From Phycomyces blakesleeanus NRRL 1555(-) (taxonomy: Eukaryota; Mucoromycota; Mucoromycetes; Mucorales; Phycomycetaceae), in assembly GCF_001638985.1 (NCBI RefSeq), contig NW_017265166.1, positions 1 through 64,000 of the forward strand: a stretch of 64,000 bases of DNA, read 5' to 3'. How positions within the stretch are numbered: the first letter of the stretch is position 1; each line of letters begins with the position of its first letter. A model generated the notes under the pieces. That model was given only the letters and a program-made list of their open reading frames with translations. It was not told the DNA's origin and did no database searches. Shown here one piece after another: positions 23,650 through 36,096 of this stretch. The translations under genes were made by a program, and so were the position numbers.

Positions 23650-24627
23650 CGCAATTAATAAACCAAATTCTACCAAGCTCAGACTTTCTTTTGATAATCC
23701 CTTTTAATTTTTCTTCAAAATTTTGATTTCTTTCTTCCATTTTCACAAAATCGCCTTTTTCCAAAAACTGATTTTCTGAAAATTAAAATCTTTCCTTTTT
23801 ATTTTTCCTGAAATTGTTTTCTGCCTTTTGTTTTTATTTTATTTCTGTGTACTAAATGTGACGCTTCCTCTTAAATACTACTTTAACAAAATTGTTAACT
23901 GAATAGTTTTTCCTTTTATTTATAACATATTTTTTCTAATATTTTTCTTTTCTTGTAGATATATAATATAACTTCATCTATTTCTTCTTTTATGATAAAA
24001 TATTTATATAGTTATTTTTTTTATATTTTTATTTACAATTATCTCATTAAGTTTTATCTAGCCTATTTTTGCCATATATTTTATCCAAAAAATAGTATAA
24101 ATATCTTTCTAAAATCAATGAATTAACAACTATCAAATTTTTCTGATACAACTTTTCTTTAAGATACTGTCTATTATCTCTGGTCTCTCTTGTGAAATTT
24201 TTTCTGTTTTATTTATTTTTTTGTTAAGTCTTCATGGAAGATTGACCATCTCTTTTATTTTATTATTTTGTCCCAATTTCATCTCTTATTTATCTCTTAG
24301 TAAATTTATCATAGTAAATTTCCCTTTAATTAAATTCTTTACTCTATTAAACATTTCTTTCTCATAGTTATCTATTTAGTATTAGTATTATTTACTTCAC
24401 TTCTTTTAGTTTAACTATTTCTCTAATCATTCAAATTATTTATACTCTTACCTTAGTGTTAGTTTCCCTTTTTATTTCTTTAACTGGTCTATTTGGTAAC
24501 AAAGAGACTATTTTATCATCTCAATCTATCCAATATCAAACCCAAACCCTCAATTCTTCTTTGAAATTCCTCTTCTTATATACAATTATTTTTTCTTATA
24601 CATCTTCTACACACAACTACATACTAC
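23650..24627 (+). repeat. Unidentified dispersed repeat R, copy 1
   Basis: AT-rich, pyrimidine-rich sequence homologous in inverted orientation to about 60740-61740. Matching blocks include GTTAAGTCTTCATGGAAGAT against the complement of 61135-61160, CCTATTTTTGCCATATATTT against the complement of 61300-61325, and AAATTTTTCTGATACAA against the complement of 61235-61250. No coding potential is seen. It is cut at 24628 by CACTA element D1. Boundaries are approximate. Confidence 0.6.
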
Positions 24628-27315
24628 CACTACAAGAATTATATGATTTTATTGAGTAGAAAGTATGCAAATATTGAGCTTAAAGCCGTGATTTCTATGT
24701 GATTTTAGGAATGTTACCCGTGAAATATCTAGTATACTTATACCAGATAGATAGAAGTTTAAAATCATGAAGTAAGTATTGTTTTACTGAGTAACAATAA
24801 CACTTCTTAGTCCATTAATTGTATTTGAATAGAAATAAGGAGTGTATACTCTGTGCTCTTGATACATGTAGTCATTATATTCCATTTTAGATCTTTATTT
24901 AATCTAAAAAAAACCAGATATGGATACTGTTTTCGCATCTATACTTTCCCTATATTTTTTTGTATATTTTTTCTCTAGTTATATAATACAAATTTGTGGG
25001 AAAATGTATTTTATCATATAAAATCTATAGGAAAGCATTCATTTTAAGCCATTAAAAATACTTCTTTAGTGGGTACACTTTCCTCTTCTTTCATTGTATA
25101 TTTATTTTTTGTTTTATGATACGAATTTGCGGACAATTATATTTTTATTATATAAAATTTGTGGGAGATCATTCATTTTTGAATCAGACATAAATATTTC
25201 TTTAGCAGGAACATTTTTCTCTTTTTTCATTGTATATCAATTTATGGTTTTATAGCACAAATTTGTAGAAAAGTATATTTCTTAGCATTTCACATTTGAG
25301 AAATCATACATTTTAAGGAAGCGGTTTTGTATTATTTTGAGTAAATTTTTTTTTGTTTTGTTTATTTTGATATTTGAAAAAGAATATTTTCTTGACGAGT
25401 ATTCTAGTTTTTTTAGTACATTCATTTTGTAAAACTATTGATTATAACAATACTTTCTACCATATACTATTGAACTGTTATTGTTTAAAGCACTTACACT
25501 AATATCTACTTGAAGAGATAGTCAACTATATAACACAAGAAAAGAAAGATATATATATTAAATGATATTATTGAAAATAAAATATAAGAAAATTGATACT
25601 TATGGGCTTGATACAATTGTCATAAACTAATAATTGACAGCTAGTAAATACTACGAGATTAAAGCTCTTGGTGTGCTAATTGCTACCAAAAGATATCACA
25701 TTTAGTATTGTTTATAATGAGTGTATATATGATTTGCTTGTTAAAAAAAACTTACCAGATGTTATTGTTCTAAGAAAATAATACTCGGACCTAATTGAAT
25801 AATGTTTACAAAGAAAAGATGGATATAAAAGCAAAGTTAGAATACATGTATTTTGTAAAGACATACCACAATATGAGATGTGAATATTATTGTGGGTGGC
25901 ATCAAAAGGATATAATGGTATCTATATTGTTGGCATTATTAGTAAATAATAAATACTTAAGTAAACATGTATTTATTGGCATGTCTCTAGTTAGATACTT
26001 TACCAAAAAAAGAAATATATAACTTGTCCAACTGTTGGAAGACAAAAAGTGGTGAGTAAAGAAGTAAAACATCAAAGTAAAACAAAGAAGCAAAAAAAAA
26101 GGAAAATGTTTTACCATATATTTGTGTCAAAAAGTGCAAAAGAGAAAAGAAAGAAAGAAAATAACTTGACTTCAAATATATAGATTCCAAAGAAAAGCGG
26201 CAGATAAACAATGTTTCAAAAAAAAGGTGATTAATTTACCCAAAGATATATACTTCTCCGAATTGAAACATATGTAGTTTAAATAATTACTATAGTTGAA
26301 AATTTGTAATAAATAGGGATTCAATTTTACTTAATTAACCTCTCTCAATCACCTTCTTTATTTGTATGTATAAATTCAACAGAAACTGTGTCAAGCTTAT
26401 TTCATTAGCTAACATATATTAATATTTGATTCTATATAGAAAATGAACAACTTCACCTCTAACAGTCCCTCTGAGAATAACTTTGTGCATGCGGCTATTG
26501 CACGTAACATCATGCCCAACAACAATACTGGTCTGACATTGGTTATGTATACACCTACCATGAGACCGGCAGGTAGCCATGTTGATGATAATGTGGCCGA
26601 TCCAGTTCTGGCAATGCTGGCCAGTCTTAATGCTCAGATGAAGAGTCTTACAGACCAAATTGCAAGCATGGCCACCAGTATCACCAGGTCCAATGATATC
26701 ACAACTCATCTTCAGGAAACAGTAGCAAATATTGTTTCTGGTCAAACTGTTGTCCAGAATACTGCTTCCAGATACAATGTTACATCAGACATTGAAGCGG
26801 TCACTGGTCTTTCATCATTGATGGAAGATGATTATGTGCCTGGAAAGAGATATCCAGCAATCTCAATAAGATTTGATTTGAGAATAATGGTCAAGACATC
26901 TAACACTTTTCTCATAGAAATTGATCAATGGGTATCTGAAAAAGTGGAACTTCAGCAGTAGTGACTGAAGAAAAGTAGCTGCAAATGCCACAAAGCTAGA
27001 ATGGGTCCTTATAAGCTACTTTACAGATGGCTATAACCATGGTCTTGCACTAGCTCTAACTGCATATTTGCAGATCCAACCCCAATCTGCTGGCATACTT
27101 ACAAGGGAACTTGCATGTATGGTAAAAAACCATTTTTGCAACCAGGTCCATGAGTCCCGCAGAACGCCTTCATCTGCAAACAGAAAAAGAACTGCATCAA
27201 AAAGACATTAGCGTGGTTTGTTAGTAAGTGTCTAATTAGATATGTATATATATATTATTTAATACTCACTGTTATTTTTTAAATGTATGTACAGCTTCTT
27301 TGCCAGCGTTCTGTG
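24628..27315 (+). mobile_element. CACTA element D1, 3'-truncated
   Basis: It begins with the CACTA terminus CACTACAAGAATTATATGAT at 24628 and is colinear, without net indels, over 2688 bp with the reverse complement of 52142-54829 (element D2). Homology stops at 27315, where LTR Z' starts. It includes the 5' region and most of the D-type accessory gene but no Tnp2 gene, so it is an immobile fragment. Confidence 0.9.
26443..27315 (+). pseudogene. D-type CACTA accessory gene, partial
   Basis: The first exon (26443-26961) encodes 172 residues rich in Asn/Ser with a heptad-like region (LASLNAQMKSLTDQIASMATSI), then TAG. In another frame downstream, HGLALALTAYLQIQPQSAGIL is followed by a basic RKRTASK stretch and resembles the exon 3 region of the accessory protein in A'. 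So the gene is homologous but frame-shifted. The same TAG is present in D2, so the lesion predates duplication, unless an intron removes it. A GTAAGT donor lies near 27220 and the acceptor near 27292. Confidence 0.65.
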
Positions 27316-27847
27316 TGTTGTGGTGATTGAAGTTGAAGAAGTTTTTAAGAAGAAGAATTAAAGATTTGAGATGAGGAACGAAGATTTGTGAGAACTTGTG
27401 TAGGGTTTATTTATTGAAAAAGATTTGATATCAAAATTTGAAGAGGTTCCTACACTGAACTACTACTGCTATTTATATTATTTTGGATTGGGAAAATTAT
27501 ATGACTGGGGTCAGGTAATCGATCTTATCTGAGTCTTAATCAAAGCAATGTGATCTTGAGATAATTAATATATGATTAATTATATAAATGTGTGTAGTCC
27601 CAATGAAGTATTAATATCGAAAGTAAATGTGTTTAAGAGTTATAATTATGCTTATAATAATCCACTGATGTATCCCATATTATGGTGATATCATCATATG
27701 AAATATAATCACTATCATGCATGCTAAACCTGTGTGTTAAATAATACAGTAATTGGTAGACACCTTTGACTGGAATAGCTGAGGCCTTATGTTATTTCCC
27801 TCAGACTTATTCTCAATTACAGCAGTAGTCAATACTCATTTACAACA
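27316..27847 (+). mobile_element. Solo LTR Z'
   Basis: A 532-bp LTR beginning TGTTGTGGTGATTGAAG and ending CATTTACAACA, identical in length to the inverted copy at 36097-36628. The flanking pentanucleotides (CTGTG left, ATCTT right) do not match. The left flank is CACTA D1 while the right flank is the 3' flank of the Plavaka-like gene, so it sits on a rearrangement junction. Confidence 0.9.
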
Positions 27848-28357
27848 ATCTTTAAAAAATATGCTGAGTAAGAAAAAAATCATGCTTGATATAGTAATAG
27901 TGATAAAATTTCTGTCTACCATCCATATCACTATATTGATCTTTGACTGTATTGCTTTAATGGTTTATTTGTACTACATCTCACCTTTACTGACCACCTA
28001 CACATCTACTGACATTTCTTTCACTTATGGTAATTTCTAACAGTCCAGCTGTTTCTATTGGTTTAGAGTTCCAATTTTAAGTTGAACCTGTTAAGGCTCA
28101 GATTTGGGTGTACGAATTTGATATAAATGAGTCAAAAGTAGATTAGTGTAATGTTTTAAGTGTAATGATAAAATTTTAAATGGTACAAAAATCTGAAATG
28201 GGGTGAAAAAGCAAAGAGAGCTGGAAAAGAAGAGATTTTATTGGACAAACCCCATTGGAAAAAATACTTTTTTTTTGATAAGTAATTTTTTTAATAGATT
28301 TTTGTAATGTTCATCAACATCCACCAGAACATGCCAAATTTTGCAATGTTGAGAAAC
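27848..28357. other. 3' flank of Plavaka-like gene C, no gene seen
   Basis: AT-rich sequence between LTR Z' and the end of gene C. No terminal repeat for element C was recognised here. The ORF at 27789-28040 overlaps the LTR and is not supported. Confidence 0.5.
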
Positions 28358-28657
28358 TTTTAGTTATTGGAAGAGCCGACAGACAAGTGAATATCAACAG
28401 TCTGAACAATGTTAATGTCATCTTTATTGACTTTGACCTGGCCTCCAAGGGGCAGAACCACAATGCTGTTGTAATTGTTCATTACCACGGCTGGGGTATA
28501 GATGTAATTTATATTGCTGTTTGAAACAATTTGGTACTTTTGCATAAAGAACGCCTTCCTCATTCTGTCTGCAGAGTCTCTTGCTTGAACGATATTTACC
28601 TGACCAAGGAATAATTGACCATTTGATTGAAAAACATCTGCAAGTGTATCGCACAAA
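28358..28657 (-). pseudogene. Plavaka-like transposase C, last exon
   Basis: The C-terminal piece of gene C, beginning CDTLADVFQSNGQLF and ending VDIHLSVGSSNN with TAA. Joining it to 34988 after removing one AAA of the target duplication gives a continuous frame through STPTLCDTLADVF. This shows that element A' inserted into this coding sequence. This tail contains no catalytic residue I can name. Confidence 0.8.
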
Positions 28658-28670
28658 CACTGCAAAAACC

Positions 28671-30335
28671 ATTGGGAATTATTATAATAATAGGTTTTGA
28701 TTATCAGGATATTTTGTCACATAAAAATGAATTACTCGTAAATATTAAGGAAATCATAGTTGACAAGTTATTGAATAAAGTGTCAAAAATAATTGAATAT
28801 TATCTTATTCCAAAAATAAAAACCGGGAGTTTAGATATAATGTCTGTGTATCAACTGTTCTCGGGGATCAATTATATAGACTATTCCAAATGCAGAACAA
28901 TGTATTATCTACTGCTGATTACACCTGTAATTTGATGTAGGCCTTGTTTTTGTAATAACAGGCGTAATAACAGGGCACTTCTTTAATGTTTATTGGCTAA
29001 ATGAATTGAAGAAAAAATTCTCATAGATGCAAATGCTAAGCACGAGTTACTCAATTGGATATTGTTTTGTTTTGAAAAATGGTTTTTTATTTGTTTTTAT
29101 TTTGGATAAAAAAAGCCTTTTTTTTTTGGCAATAATAAGAATTCTATATAGTATTACTATTAAATACACTAATCTGTTATATTGTACTTCTTATAAATTT
29201 TATTTCAGAATTTTTTGAATTAATAAACTCAGATAGTGAGTATATATGCTTACTGAAGCTATTTGATTAAAGGGAGTAGAAAGATACTTACATACTGTTA
29301 GAATAATTTGTTAATAATGGAATAAAACACAGATTTATATTATCAAAAGCTACGAGCCAATGCGTCATTCAAGTATATATTACAAAGAAAGGAATATAAA
29401 ACATATACATACATATTTACTAAAGGAACATGTCTTGTCCTTGAGTACCGGTCATATAAGAATGTGAAGAACCATTTCAACTATAAAAAAGGAGAGTGAG
29501 AATGCTGATATAAAAAAACAAAACAAAATAAAAACAACACAATAATAAAATGAATAACACGTACCCTTATATTCTTTAAATGATTTGTTTTTACTGACCA
29601 TATGTAAATCAAGGGTGAGCTATATTTAAAGTAGATGTTAGATATTGTTTTTAATACTGGGAAGAAGATGTTGATATAGATATATACGTACATGCCACCA
29701 ATATGTTTTTGTGTTTTTTTTTGTCTGCACCGGTTATATCAGAGAAATATATGTAATGGCTATTTAAAGTAATTTATAGTTAGTAAAATAATAATATATT
29801 TAATAGTAAAGTACCTCTTGTATAATGAAAGACACCTGCATCATATGTATATATTAAGGGTGCCTAAAGTGAAACATAGTAGGATTAAAAAAGTGTTATT
29901 TTTATTAATATTATTAAAGAGTAGAGAAAAACAGAAAAAGGTGGGAAAATAAAAAACAGTGTTTGAAAAAGCCGTAGACTCTGAAAAAGTTATTAGACTG
30001 TTTCTCTTACTTTGAAAAAAAAATTGTCTACTAATTATAGCTTTATATGTTTCATAAAACAATTGTTACTTACTATATACCTAAAGAAGTTGTTTTCTAG
30101 CTCAATTTTTTTTAAAATAATATATTTCGATCTCCTCAATCATTTAAATAAAGAAGTATTTACACACTCATACACTTGCTCAACTTGCTCGCTTAATCAT
30201 TAACATAATTGTTTAATCACTCAATTACTCTACAATTCTTTACGTGTAAAGTACTCTCTTAAAAATTTATTAAAATAGAAATATCAAGCAATATATACCA
30301 GAAACTTATTATTTTATTATATAAAAATACAGATA
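28671..30335. other. 5' region of element A', no convincing gene
   Basis: AT-rich 1.7-kb leader upstream of the accessory gene, matching 8517-10179 in element A. It should hold the accessory-gene promoter and subterminal binding sites; I see no clear tandem motif. Confidence 0.5.
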
Positions 30336-31540
30336 ATGACTCCAAGAACTAACATCAACCAGAACGCACGTACCAATGGATCAACATCTAGGCCATTGAT
30401 CAACGCAGTCAACACTGGGCGTATAGAATCGTCAAATCCAATGATTGCTCCTAGACCAGAAAATATGTCAATTCCAGTGTCAGAGTTTAATGATGTAGTC
30501 AGTCTTCTTGCTACACTCAATGACAAAATGACAGCCGTTAGTTCTGATGTTAGTGAATTGAAAGGTAATTAAACACAAACTATATTGTTTTCCAATAGAC
30601 TGACTATTTGAACAGTACAATGCCAGGTGGGTGCTCAATCGACTGGCATGCAAGCCGTTCTGGATTCTGATATGGATTCTCAGGACATCATAAGCAGCTC
30701 AAGACACCCAAAGATCTCAGTAAGCTCAAATACTAAAATTATAAAAACAATCTCCCTTTAAATCTAACATCAATATACCTTTAATAGAGTATTATTCGGG
30801 GGCGGTTAAGAGATATTAATCTTAAGACAGATGATTTGGAGTTGATCGGAGAGAATGATGATAAACCAACTTGGGATGTCAATGTTGGTTTGTCTGACGA
30901 GTTTAACAAGAATCTTGCAAGTGATTTGATGCTTTACATTCGTCGTCAACCTGTAGCAGCCATGGTACCACCAAAAGAGCTATGTGGTATAATTGTAAAC
31001 AGCTATTACAATCGCTTGGCTGCTAGTAAGCTTACTGAAGAAGACAGACAGACAAACACTACCTCAAACAGAAGAGGAATTAGAAAGACTGCTGTAAGCA
31101 TTTCTATTTATAATAATTCAATTTTGACAAGTATACTTAAAATATTATATATATCGTAGCTTAATAAAAGGAGAAAAAGAACGTACACAAAGCATAAGGA
31201 TGCCGTCACTGAAAAGTTTAATCGGGATTATAATGGCATTTTTTACAGAGATGCAATGTCTGGTGATGAGACAGAAACCGATACTTCTGTTGTTGCATCT
31301 CGTCCTGATTGGCGTAGTGATGAGGTAATGTTTTATATAAAATGGTTTTTCTGTTGTTTGATTCCTGATGTATATATACATTTATAGTTGAATACCGTGT
31401 TTGACTTTCTTGATGAGCTCGCCAGAGATGACTTGGGAAAAAGAGCAACGCAGTTGAAGTCGCGGAGTCATGTGTTAGTACACAAGACAATTCCTTGTGG
31501 CTTGGTCACAAAAATGCCTACGTGGTCAAAACGCGTATAA
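30336..31540 (+). CDS. CACTA accessory protein, element A' (intact, 5 exons)
   Basis: Predicted exons are 30336-30564, 30616-30719, 30788-31093, 31160-31324 and 31388-31540. Every junction is GT-AG and phase-consistent, giving 318 residues and a TAA stop. It starts MTPRTNINQNARTNGSTSR (polar, probably disordered). A short amphipathic segment follows (VVSLLATLNDKMTAVSSDV), then an Asp/Glu-containing helical region (DEFNKNLASDLMLYIRRQ), a basic stretch KRRKRTYTKHK opening exon 4, and a tail containing LVTKMPTWSKRV. The family is not one I recognise. The basic cluster suggests DNA or RNA binding, and a TNPA-like helper role is an inference from position. It is convergent with Tnp2 and about 110 bp separate the two stops. 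Confidence 0.78.
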
Positions 31541-31647
31541 TAAAATTTCTGTCTTTTTAGTTGCACTCTTTATCACATCTCTTTTTATGTCTATGAACTA
31601 TGTTTTATATTATTATTATTATTTTAAAAAAAAGATAGAGTATTTTA

Positions 31648-34600
31648 TTAAGCGTACAGCTTTCTTGGCAGAGGAATAACAACGACTTTTGCCGCACCAC
31701 TACCAGACACATGACTTCCAATTGCAATTGGCGACAAGATGCGGTGGACAGGCAGAATGTTGTCGTAGTCATACTTCAGAAATTCTGGCTCATACAACTC
31801 GATGCCCTGCTTGATTCTAGGTTGATGGCGAGGAATTTTGTACCACTCAACGAAGGCAAATACGTGTTGGGGGTTGTGACAAGGGGAAAGGTTGGTGTGC
31901 GTGAGGTTTGGTGTAAAATTGTGCAAGAACAGGTACTTAATACGACCAGCATATCTTTCCTCAGAGTCTCCACTTTTTTCAATAAATTTCGCTTGTATAT
32001 GCGATCCTCTCACGACCAAGCCTTCTCCACCTGTGTAAACTTGTCCAAGAAGATTGATGGACGAAATCTTCTGGATTCGGTCATTCACAAACCAACAATT
32101 CCTGATTGTTGTCTTGGCACTGCAAAGAGAATCATTGTCATACTCAATTTTATAGAAATTGAGCAGACAATCATACTTGGATTTTCTCATTGTTGTTGGT
32201 GGCTTCAAACACAATGGTAGAGCGGAAAGAGGTAGAGGTTCGTTGCCAAATGTTTGCTTTGAAGGCTTTTCAGCGGATTGTAGGAACGTTGGCTAGTGAA
32301 AGAATGACGGTATCAAAGGATGTGGCGAAAGTGCAGGATTATAGATTTTACGACCAGACAGCTTGAGAAAGAGAGAGAGGAGTAAAGGACTGGTAACATT
32401 TCTGAGATGCGCTTGACAAAAGTCACCATTGTAAGAACTCTCAAGAAACCTTTTCATGTAGGTATTCTCGAACCCACTCTTCTGGTTTGTCTCAAACCCT
32501 TTCAATACACCATTATAGCGCTCAAAGCTAAATAGCCAAAATCCGTAAATTGGCCCAAAGTCCTCAATCGTTTCTTTTAGATGGAGATGGAGATACATGT
32601 TTTGCGTGAATACATCTGGTTTATAAAAGTCTTCACAACCAACACAGAACTCCTCCAAACTTTCGTGAGCTTTTTTGATCCCATTTTTGGTGATACTTGG
32701 CTTCGTCAATTCTCTGCATGCATCGACAAAATGAATCCAATTGCCAAGCAGATCATCTCGCAGGCGTGTCTTAAGCAGAACAGGAGAGTATATCAGGCAC
32801 CATGATTTCCACTCATCTGCCTTCATAAACGGAAATTTCTTTCCAATCTTTATCTTCAGAGTCGTATACCCTACAGGGAGTACCATTCTATTAGCCTCTT
32901 CCTGCATCTCTACAAAATCTTTGTCATCAAGCAAATTGTTTGCAATCCAAATATCCATCATTCGTTTTGCAGTCCCGAGAAAAAGGTTGTGCATGGGATC
33001 GATAATGGTTGCACGCACTGGCTCAAAGTACACAAGTCGATGAAGCTCAGACCAATGAACACCATTCTCAATCTCCAATCGCTTTCTCTCTGTCAATGTC
33101 TTTGCATTCTTCCACAGGTTTGCATGTCTGCGATTTTCTTCTTTTGTGCGGCCTACCCATTCCGAAAACTTAAACCCAAAATAGTTTACAGCAGTGGTCC
33201 CATCAACACAAGCAAACTGACAATTGCATTTGTAGCATGCACATGTGCTGTTGTGAGATGTAAACCCACACGTCTTTCTTGCAGCAGGGATGTCGCATGC
33301 AACCATCAACAGAGCAGCACGCACCAGAGCACCTGAGCAGTTATATGTATCAATTGTGATACCTTTATACAATAGCATAAGTTCATCAACAAGAGGACGC
33401 AAATAGTTATTGATCTCGTCGGTGCTTGCTTCTTTAGGTCCAGGCATCAATCCAACAAGAATGACATTTTCTGCCTTGTTCTGCTCTTCTCTCAGCAGAT
33501 TGTTAATTGTCAGGTATATCGCACCACAAGAATATGTTACTCCATCAAATGGTTGAAACCAATCAATGTTCAGTGTCAATAGTAATGATCGTTCCTTCGA
33601 AACAAACTGGACACCATCCTCATCCACTAATTCGTTCCACATCTTTCCATCATATACATCAAATAAAGTACCGTCGACTTTTGGTTCACGATTCCATCTG
33701 TTGATCATACTCTCAAAAGAAGGACATGTAAACATTTTTTTCAAGGTAGTTGTCAACGAGTTATAAACAAATGTGCACTTTGGAATCATGGCGTTCTTCA
33801 TACTAGACTTGTAGAGATCATTCTTACAATGCGTCTTACTACCAACTCTTTTGAAATTGCAGGATGTATGTGTGTTGTTGCTGTAATCGTACAATGTGTG
33901 ACAATTACTGCATGCTACATATTTTGATACGCCGTTTGTCAAGTCATTGTATCCTGTCATTTTCCTCAAACCCAGAATGCTTGTGGGAAGTCAGAAATCC
34001 TCTCCATAATGTTCGAGGATTGTATTTATGAATGTAATCAGAATTACTGCGCCTTCATCCACAATGAAGCTAGAAATAAATATCACAGTGAAAACCACAA
34101 TTACTCGATGCCAAATATTCTCTGGAAGGTTTTCTGTAGACTCTGTAAGTTATCATAAAATAATATTAATTTTTTGTTTCTTTAATTCAAACCTTTTTTC
34201 TTCAATCATAGTTTATTTTTAATATTTACCCTGTTCTTGCTCTCTGTTCTGTTCTTCTTGCTCAAATTCATCCGACGACTCATATTCAGACTCATACTCT
34301 GAGGTATACTCCTCTGTTTCAAAAAGAGATTCTTCCACCAAAAGAGGTAAGTGGGTATTGACATACTGCTCTGGTGAGGGTGCACCATCGGAGTAATTAT
34401 CATCTATTGGTACCGAGTTTAAATAGAGTGCGCATTGGGTATAAAAAATAAAATACTATTACATTCAATATGTTCTTCAATTTGATCTACGTCCATATCA
34501 GCTTCACCAGTGTTTACTTCGGCTGTCAAAACTATTTGTTCTAATAGATTAGAATACATCATATAAATAAATGAAAAATTGATAACTTAATTTACCATTA

Positions 34601-34743
34601 ATGGTTTTATCCATATTCCTGTCATTATCATTCTGGGCATGACGCTTGGCAGTTCTTTTATCTGTCATGGTGTATCCAAGAGGATTGCGATTGCATCTTG
34701 TGCATTTGCAACGAACTTCATCGGGATTGGCAATGGAAATCAT
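31648..34743 (-). pseudogene. Tnp2-family CACTA transposase, element A'
   Basis: Exons are 34743-34596, 34540-34463, 34403-34230 and 34142-31648, all phase-consistent, giving a 964-residue protein if stops are ignored. Order of features: zinc-binding motif (CKCTRCNRNP, KRHAQND) in exon 1; acidic linker in exons 2-3; then in exon 4 a Cys-rich segment (ACSNCHTLYDY), LFDVYDGKMWNELVDEDGVQ, NAPAAR-like Cys/His block (CYKCNCQFAC), TIIDPMHNLFLGTAKRMM, FMKADEWKSWCLIYSP and HLHLHLKETIEDFGPIYGFW. The stops are TGA at 33991 (CGA Arg in copy A) and TAG at 32293 (TTG Leu in copy A). The rest is clean. Tnp2 proteins excise CACTA elements using CACTA termini, consistent with the ends seen. Confidence 0.93.
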
Positions 34744-34985
34744 TTTTTCACTTAATTTTTTTTAATAATAAAGGAAGCGTGTAACAGCCGTTGCTTATTA
34801 TAATTGTCTTTATTATTTTGAAAAAATTCTCTCAGAGACTCTGATATATATTAGGCCAATGATATGTCTTTAAATATATTCTCGCTGCTAAACACAGGAA
34901 ATGACTTGGGTTGTAATTTTTTGGCTACTATTATCGATAATTCCAGGTAAGTGGAATTCAATTATTTTAAGATGTTTTTGCAGTG

Positions 34986-36096
34986 AAAGTGGGGGTTGAC
35001 AACCTGGAATTGTCACTGTTGACACAAGAACCAAAGAAATAGAGATTAAAACCTGGGAAATTGACAGGGGCCAGCTTGACAAAATCACCAATTGAACTTC
35101 TCACAGATCTTGTTCCATTACCAGCTGATCTCTCTATGACATACAATCCTCCATTACAAAGATGCCGACAGATGAATTGCTTGCCAAATCTTGTAGTGAC
35201 GTCTCAAGAGGTGGAATGGTAGTTGGTCTTGAATAAATGTTTGTGGATAAACTTATTGAACTGTTCACTGTTTTCAGTTTCGTATTGCAGCACGGAACCG
35301 AAACAAACTATGTTGTCAGTGATATGATACAGAAGGTGGACCTTTGGCTTGAACGTGAAGTCTTGCTTAGAAAATCCTTTTTGGAGAATCTGGACATCCA
35401 GTTGAAAAAGCAGATCCGTTACATCAGTGACAGCATGTTTTATCTGGGCAATATAGTAGTTGAAGCACCAGTCAACTCCACACATGTACACCAAAGACGA
35501 CAGGCAGCCTAATGCATGCAAGGCTTTAATGAACAAACTTGCCAATGGTTTATCACTAAAGAGCTTGCTCATAATTCCAGACAGGACTTGAATCAATTCC
35601 TTGAAATTGCGTCCAATGAACAAACCAGTGTGGCAAAACTTGTTCCTGAATGTTCAGCTGTAACTCTTACAAGACTTGTAAAAGTTTAAAGCTTCCTAGA
35701 GTCTCCCTTTTTCACTTGTAGTCAGCATCTTATGTTTCCAGAGAAAAGTTATTAAGTATTTTGTCAGGCTAAGAGGAATAATATGGAGAATTTTGATAGG
35801 CATGTCTTTGGTAGGGTCAAAGGCTTTGAGTCTAAGAAATTCCTCACTTCCATTCTTGATATAACTCAATTTGCACCCATTGAGATATAGCTCTGACTGG
35901 GAATTGGCATTGGCAAAGGCACACAAGACATTCCTCATTCTTTCTTCTGACCCATAGTGGTTAATTGGAGAATACAGCAGAGTGTTGGGATAGAACTTTG
36001 TTTAATACGAGGCGAAGGTATGAGGCATTTTTGGCAAAACTTCTTGGCAGATGTTCCCTTATGCATGGCAAGCTGAGATTGACGAGGGTTGTCACC
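34986..36096 (-). pseudogene. Plavaka-like transposase C, third segment
   Basis: Continues gene C after the solo LTR. The start reads GDNPRQSQLAMHKGTSAKKF, then a Cys pair, characteristic of the Cys-rich block of Plavaka/CACTA-like fungal transposases. The region then becomes frame-shifted. From 35623 to 35204 it is open and includes FIGRNFKELIQVLSGIM and KPKVHLLYHITDNIVCFGSV followed by YETENSEQFNKFIHKHL, the family block usually ending in SRD. Here that Arg codon is TGA (35204). The segment ends at the A' insertion site. Function: DDE-type DNA transposase, inactive. Confidence 0.82.

Larger units (their letters stand above)
28658..34985. mobile_element. CACTA transposon A' (6.3 kb)
   Basis: Complete element from CACTGCAAAAAC at 28658 to GTTTTTGCAGTG ending at 34985, flanked by a perfect AAA duplication (28655-28657 and 34986-34988). 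It is nearly identical to element A but lacks the LTR insertions. It carries an intact accessory gene (30336-31540, +) and a convergent Tnp2 gene (34743-31648, -) with two stop codons. It lies inside the Plavaka-like gene C. Confidence 0.96.

Noticed and set aside
25795..26211. Small ORFs in the D1 leader (mirrored at 53246-53662)
   Set aside because: Open on both strands over the same bases, low complexity, and no family resemblance; two copies agree only because the DNA is nearly identical.
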